In this document: positions 60,201 through 64,000 of the stretch, piece by piece
Layout: each line of letters begins with the position of its first letter
Position numbering within the stretch: the stretch's first letter is position 1
Source: Bog-950 sp964631835
Lineage (GTDB): Bacteria > Bacteroidota > Bacteroidia > Chitinophagales > LD1
Direction of reading: 5' to 3'
Assembly (NCBI GenBank): GCA_964631835.1
Contig: CAZWAD010000001.1
Span: forward strand, 186,001 to 250,000
DNA: 64,000 bases
Translations under genes and position numbers: made by a program
Notes under the pieces: generated by a model
Databases searched by the model: none
Told to the model about the DNA's origin: nothing
What the model saw: only the letters and a program-made list of their open reading frames with translations

Positions 60201-63200
60201 TTCAACTTGCTAACCGCGATTTTGAATTGGGGAATTCTAGTGCCGTAAGCGTTGCATCAGGGGGAGTTCTGGATTTTTATTTTAACGGGACAACAACTCT
60301 GAATCTTGCCGAAGTTTCTGCGGGAGCAAGTTCCACTGCATTTACCGTTAATAGCGGAGGCACAATAAAAATTTCTTCCGATGATGTCACCGGTGCTATA
60401 ACCTCCAGCGGGGCAAACGGGAATGTGCGCACCGACTCGCGCACATACAACGGAGGTGCAACGTATCACTACATCGGAAAAGCCAACCAAATTACAGGCA
60501 CAGGACTTCCTACTACATTGACCGGTAAAGTAATTGTTGAGTTAAGTACAAATTCCCTTACACTTTCACAGAACGCATCTGTAACAATTAATTCGGGCGG
60601 ACTGCTGCAAATAAAAAAGGGAGTACTGATAGAAAGCAATGGGGGGTCGTTTTTTACCGGTGCCGGAGACCTGAATATGTCTGACGGGTTTTATCAGATA
60701 GCTACAGTAAATACTGGCTCTACTCAACTCCCTCGTTTATCGGGAACTTATACACTAACCGGTGGAACCATTGAACTGAACGGAGCCACAACTTCATCTG
60801 TACTTATACAGAATTTAAGAGGAGCCAACCGGCAGTACTATAACCTGAAGATTTCGGGAAGCAGTTCGGGTGGTGGATATAAAACCATTGCCTCAGCGGC
60901 TATAGTAAAAAACCAGCTTTACATTACCGGTTCAACAACCATTTTTGATATCAGCACCAACATTCTATCGGGTGATGGAGGATTGACTATGGATGGAGGA
61001 CTTTTCCGTCTCGCAAGAACCGCAACAACTCCAACACTTCCGGAATTAGACGGAATTGCCACAGCCTATAATTTAACCGGTGGAACTGTTGAGTTTTACG
61101 GAAGCGGGGCCACAGAACAACAACTTATCCGGGGCTCTTACAATAACGGGGGTGGACAGGTTACTTATTACAATATTGAAGTAAACGCAACAGCCGCCAA
61201 TGAAACATCCTCGAATGTTAATGCCGGGTCAAGTTTTTTTGTTAACGGAACAATGAATGTAAACGCACCCGCTGTTTTCCGCACCGATGAAACCGATATT
61301 GTAAAAGGAACGGGTTCGTTTACCATTCAATCCGGTGCCGGATTCTTATATGGAAATCCTTACGGAATTAAGACCGGAACTGGAACCTCTTCAACCGATG
61401 GAAATATTCGAACAACAGGCGGGCGAACTTATAATATCGGCACTTATGGCTTCATCAGTAACGGGGCAATGGTAAGCGGAAGCGGGTTGCCCACAACAGT
61501 AAATAAGCTTTACCTGCTTAAAACTGCTGCAACTGATTTGGTAACCCTTACCAATTCCGTAACTGTTTCAAACACGCTTGGTTTTACTTCGGGAATTCTT
61601 ACCACCGGAAGCAATAAAGTAACAATCCCTTCCGGAGGAACGGTAAACGGAGCATCATCAAGCACCGGTTGGGTAAATGGAAACCTGGAGAAAAATGTAG
61701 CTACCGGATCTAATGTTTCAAGAACTTATGAAATCGGGGATGTGTCTAATTATACTCCCGTTACACTGACCTTTGCCAGTGTTTCATCTGCAAATAATCT
61801 AACCGCATCTACCACCGGCAGCGACCACCCGAATATTTCAACCTCAGGAGTTATTTCCACTAAATCGGTTAACCGGCACTGGAAGCTTACAAACAGCGGG
61901 GTTGTATTTACAAACTATAGCGGAGTCTTCAATTTTGTTTCCGCTGATTTAGATGCCAGCGCCAATACAAACAAATTTGTTGTAGCTAATTACAATAATC
62001 CGAACTGGACTTTTCAGATGGTCGGAACAAGAACATCCACCAGCACTCAAATAACAAGCGCCACTACATTTGGTGAATTTCAGATTGGAGAAGGTGGTTA
62101 TATCTGGACAGGGCTTGGCGCAAATGATTTTTGGAACACTTCTGCCAATTGGGTAGGAAATTTGGTCCCCGTAAATGACTGCAGCTCGAATGTGTTTATT
62201 TCGACCGGAACTCCACGTAACCCCAAGCTTGTTGCGGATGTAAACATTGGAGAGATGGAACTTGGAGACGGGAAAACTTTAGATATTCAAAGCTATAACC
62301 TGAGTGTTTGTGTCGGATGGACGGGTGGAACCTCTGCCACCTCAACAGTTACCGGTACGGGTAAAGTTATTCTTAACGGCAGCTCATCTCAATCACTCAA
62401 CGGCATTACGGGCTTTCAAACTCTGCGGCTGAATAATTCAGCAGGAGCGCAAATGCAGCCGGGCTCGAACTTCAGCATTTATAAATCTGTGGAATTACAA
62501 AGCGGCACTTTGAATGTAAACGGACAAACATTGACATTTAAAAGCACTTCAGCAGGCAATTATGCGTATCTCAATAATTTTTCGTCAGGTTTTACAGGAA
62601 CAATTACCGGCAATGTAAATGCTGAAGTTACAGTTTCCCTAAGCGGAGTAAACCAGCATTTTATGGGTTCACCGGTAAGCGCTACCGTGCTTCAATACGG
62701 AGCAAACGGAACTTCCGGTTATGTTTCACCGACTTATGTAGGGGGATTATGTGATGAATCAAAAAGCGCAGTGGGTGGCCCTTACGGAAATGTTTTCAGT
62801 TGGGAGGAGAATAAACCATTGACCGCTCCGGGCGGAGCCTGCCCGCTTTACGGCTGGAAAGTTGAAACGTCCGGTAGTATGGTGGATGGAAAGGGTTATT
62901 CGGTTTACCTCACCGGGGGCACTGTAAGTATTTCAGGCAATCCGAATCAGAACAGCACTTATACCGTAAGCGGCTTGGCGAACACCGGATATTCGTTAGG
63001 AACAGTTCAAAATCCATCCACCAATACTTACACTTCCGGCTGGCAGCTTCTGGGCAATCCATATCTGGCACCATACAATATGCTTGGCTCCATTACGGCA
63101 TCTCCGAACAATGGAAATTTTGATGATATGATGGTATGGGTGGCAAGCGGGCGGTTCAGCGGCACTTATCAATCATTGATTAGCGGAGGTTTTAATGGCA

Positions 63201-64000
63201 ATATGCTGGCCCCTTTTCAAGGTGTAATGGTTCACCGCGGAAACGGAGGGAGCGCATCAGCCTCACAATCTGCTGCCTCATTTGAGTTTAATAAAAATTA
63301 TCTCAGCACACCGGTAACACTACCTCAATTTACCCGGCAAATCAGCCAAAATCAATTAAGTATTGAAATTGCAGGCAATGGATTTGAAGATGTAACCTAC
63401 ATAGAATTCAACACAGCCGCCAGTTCAAATTTCGATATTGGTTATGACTCCAGAAAAATGATGAGCCGGTTTGGTCAGCCCACTATTTATACCTTGCTGA
63501 ATGGTGAAGTGATGTCATCCAATATTAACCATTCCATTCACGAAGTTTCGGCTATTCCTCTAAATACAGCTCCGGGAGCTGACGGAACTTTCACTTTCAC
63601 TTTTAATGGCATCAGTAGTTTTGACCCCACCAGCTATATTTTTCTCGAAGATAAGGCAACCGGTACGTATCAGGATATGCGCAGCTTAAGTAGCTACACA
63701 TTTACAATGAATCAAACCGATGCGCTCGACCGGTTTGTAATTCATTTTACGCCTGCGGCACAAATCACAACAGCTGATGCAAGTTGCAATTCGGCAGGTA
63801 TGCTCAACATCGAGCAACCGGGAAACGCACAATGGCAATATGTTGTAAACAACAATGGCACACCCATCAGCAGCGGAAGTTTGAATAGCACTACACCGGT
63901 TACGCTCAGCTTGCCGGCCGGAAGCTATGAGCTTATACTTACGGATATCAACGGGTATTCAGTAACACAAAATATTCAGGTGCATGGCGCACTGCCAATA
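57263..64000 (+). CDS. Giant secreted surface protein, 3' end beyond the window
   Basis: From ATG 57263 the frame appears to stay open to the window end (2246 codons); I checked it at several points. It starts with a signal peptide (LRFSLFIFGVLISLQGQSQ). A choice-of-anchor D-like domain lies at about 209-332 (EIAVSGNSTVIADGDNTPSTSDHTSFGNVETGTSF). Long beta-helix-like stretches follow, with phrases common in Bacteroidota surface proteins: GDYRTTGSGSWVSNNGTPAIWERYNG, IWTGLGANDFWNTSANWVGNLVP and WQLLGNPYLAPYNML. The C-terminus, where a T9SS domain is expected, is not in the window. Function unknown; probably an adhesin. Confidence 0.88.
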   Translation, partial: MHKKLRFSLFIFGVLISLQGQSQNIIWDFGSSTSSANPSTNTTSNLTVSALSIGNTNGTVTMLSTTSASSGYTGSSGNFNAGNAARTGSLVTGSSGSAYFEFTLTPSASYTVTLSAISFGTRSTSTAPVAYTLRSSSDSYGSDIATGSITANSSWALKSNTGLSSASGSGTAITYRLYGYNGTGSPGANTINWRIDDLALTVSVVAAGGPEIAVSGNSTVIADGDNTPSTSDHTSFGNVETGTSFNRTYSISNSGTATLNLTGVPIVSISGSTMFSVTTQPSAPSIASGGSALTFVVTFSPTATGTQTASISIANDDSDENPYNFDISGTGSYSQNSDIEMDAGYSYSSNIDYTLYQASTITNTTTSIGVLRFRIRDGAGATDNDAQSTSLTAITFGSVAGINNIRSAALFDGNTLIANNPTINTGAGIIAFSGLSLSAADGGNSNYYTLRVSFNNTSSTVTDNSQMSFTISNANVTASSGGSGFAAFSSSTSSITGDRNRIEVTADRMAFVQQPSTTTINYNMSPSVAVKATDANGITDLDQTGTVNITSTGTLDATPKTASFSSGVATFSNILHTVSGTGRTLSASFGSFSTITSNTFDIVNIAYANGDYRTTGSGSWVSNNGTPAIWERYNGSTWASSNSPAYTTSNNVYIQNGHTITTGGSFGSSVNLKIMNGGTFSVGHSSTAANMYVYGGGTLQINASFTMSSSGTFEVEDAGNVNVNFEYGTPSSSIWQGTEIFHAASNLTFQEWDCATPDYLLPDNTTISTNTYNGYTAAFGNIILDFNSSLGASDDWIMLASGVSINLAHGDLIFRTNDGIGADMRLATTGTVTSGIGGDFIVEDAYQGAAVINMKTSGSLTFTIKGDMQLDAATVRLLAGSSGSSSVTVEGNLNITPSAVLDFNPTVSASATSTLNLKGDLTVATSGLLRNTNSSSLGAFNFSGTGDGLSAATTQTVDIASTSSFENQYISFTVNSGAYVQLANRDFELGNSSAVSVASGGVLDFYFNGTTTLNLAEVSAGASSTAFTVNSGGTIKISSDDVTGAITSSGANGNVRTDSRTYNGGATYHYIGKANQITGTGLPTTLTGKVIVELSTNSLTLSQNASVTINSGGLLQIKKGVLIESNGGSFFTGAGDLNMSDGFYQIATVNTGSTQLPRLSGTYTLTGGTIELNGATTSSVLIQNLRGANRQYYNLKISGSSSGGGYKTIASAAIVKNQLYITGSTTIFDISTNILSGDGGLTMDGGLFRLARTATTPTLPELDGIATAYNLTGGTVEFYGSGATEQQLIRGSYNNGGGQVTYYNIEVNATAANETSSNVNAGSSFFVNGTMNVNAPAVFRTDETDIVKGTGSFTIQSGAGFLYGNPYGIKTGTGTSSTDGNIRTTGGRTYNIGTYGFISNGAMVSGSGLPTTVNKLYLLKTAATDLVTLTNSVTVSNTLGFTSGILTTGSNKVTIPSGGTVNGASSSTGWVNGNLEKNVATGSNVSRTYEIGDVSNYTPVTLTFASVSSANNLTASTTGSDHPNISTSGVISTKSVNRHWKLTNSGVVFTNYSGVFNFVSADLDASANTNKFVVANYNNPNWTFQMVGTRTSTSTQITSATTFGEFQIGEGGYIWTGLGANDFWNTSANWVGNLVPVNDCSSNVFISTGTPRNPKLVADVNIGEMELGDGKTLDIQSYNLSVCVGWTGGTSATSTVTGTGKVILNGSSSQSLNGITGFQTLRLNNSAGAQMQPGSNFSIYKSVELQSGTLNVNGQTLTFKSTSAGNYAYLNNFSSGFTGTITGNVNAEVTVSLSGVNQHFMGSPVSATVLQYGANGTSGYVSPTYVGGLCDESKSAVGGPYGNVFSWEENKPLTAPGGACPLYGWKVETSGSMVDGKGYSVYLTGGTVSISGNPNQNSTYTVSGLANTGYSLGTVQNPSTNTYTSGWQLLGNPYLAPYNMLGSITASPNNGNFDDMMVWVASGRFSGTYQSLISGGFNGNMLAPFQGVMVHRGNGGSASASQSAASFEFNKNYLSTPVTLPQFTRQISQNQLSIEIAGNGFEDVTYIEFNTAASSNFDIGYDSRKMMSRFGQPTIYTLLNGEVMSSNINHSIHEVSAIPLNTAPGADGTFTFTFNGISSFDPTSYIFLEDKATGTYQDMRSLSSYTFTMNQTDALDRFVIHFTPAAQITTADASCNSAGMLNIEQPGNAQWQYVVNNNGTPISSGSLNSTTPVTLSLPAGSYELILTDINGYSVTQNIQVHGALPI

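Noticed and set aside
57780..60490. Several short frames inside the giant gene
   Set aside because: They are shadows of the long open frame from 57263.

Overview
The window comes from a member of the Bacteroidota, most likely an uncultured Sphingobacteriia/Chitinophagia-like lineage; I cannot place it more finely. The signs are type IX secretion (T9SS) C-terminal sorting domains on secreted proteins, SprB-type repeats, a GldA/GldF/GldG transporter cluster, a single-chain class II glycyl-tRNA synthetase, a short PID-CTERM-like protein, sparse Shine-Dalgarno sequences, and many promoters of the Bacteroidota type (TTTG at -33, TAnnTTTG at -7). It looks like ordinary chromosome; I see no prophage, integrase, transposase or CRISPR array.

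Layout. 0-6.6 kb: a signal-less protein with carboxypeptidase-regulatory-like domains behind a 42-bp palindromic repeat, an unknown secreted protein, and a large PKD/SprB/T9SS protein. 6.6-14.7 kb: a 2-oxoglutarate/Fe(II) dioxygenase, a membrane glycosyltransferase, asnS, rpoN (GTG start), a secreted protein, a PAP2-like membrane protein and a PaaG-type enoyl-CoA hydratase/isomerase. 14.7-15.8 kb: a symmetric five-site palindrome cluster upstream of a near-ideal promoter and a signal-less protein. 15.9-22.3 kb: an anti-sigma-like TPR protein with its ECF-type sigma factor, then DUF4340-gldG-gldF-gldA. 22.4-28.1 kb: glyS, a 21-bp tandem array, two small proteins, recX, an unknown secreted protein and an RluA-type pseudouridine synthase. 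28.2-34.5 kb: a 1258-aa SprB/T9SS protein, a terminator, tRNA-Asn, a PfkB-type sugar kinase, a second 21-bp array and a T9SS gene broken by three homopolymer frameshifts. 34.5-43.7 kb: a peptide-type ABC transporter binding lipoprotein, a ceramidase-family membrane protein, exonuclease III, a glycosyltransferase and the rimP-nusA-infB operon with a leader hairpin. 43.7-52.3 kb: a PadR-controlled PspC membrane operon, a DUF3078 protein and a shortened Bat operon (MoxR, DUF58, BatD-like, BatA). 52.3-64 kb: an HTH protein, a third 21-bp array, a Coq4-like protein, a Kazal/PKD/T9SS protein, trmB, an alkyltransferase-like protein, the PID-CTERM-like protein and a giant surface protein running off the end.

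The most unusual signal is non-coding. Five separate intergenic regions carry arrays built on exactly 21 bp or multiples of it (42, 105), which is two turns of B-DNA. In one (14785-15048), five GTTGC-NN-GCAAC sites are spaced 21/105/105/21 bp, mirror-symmetric about the central site, directly upstream of a promoter. I know of no described system that matches this, and I cannot say which protein binds these sites.
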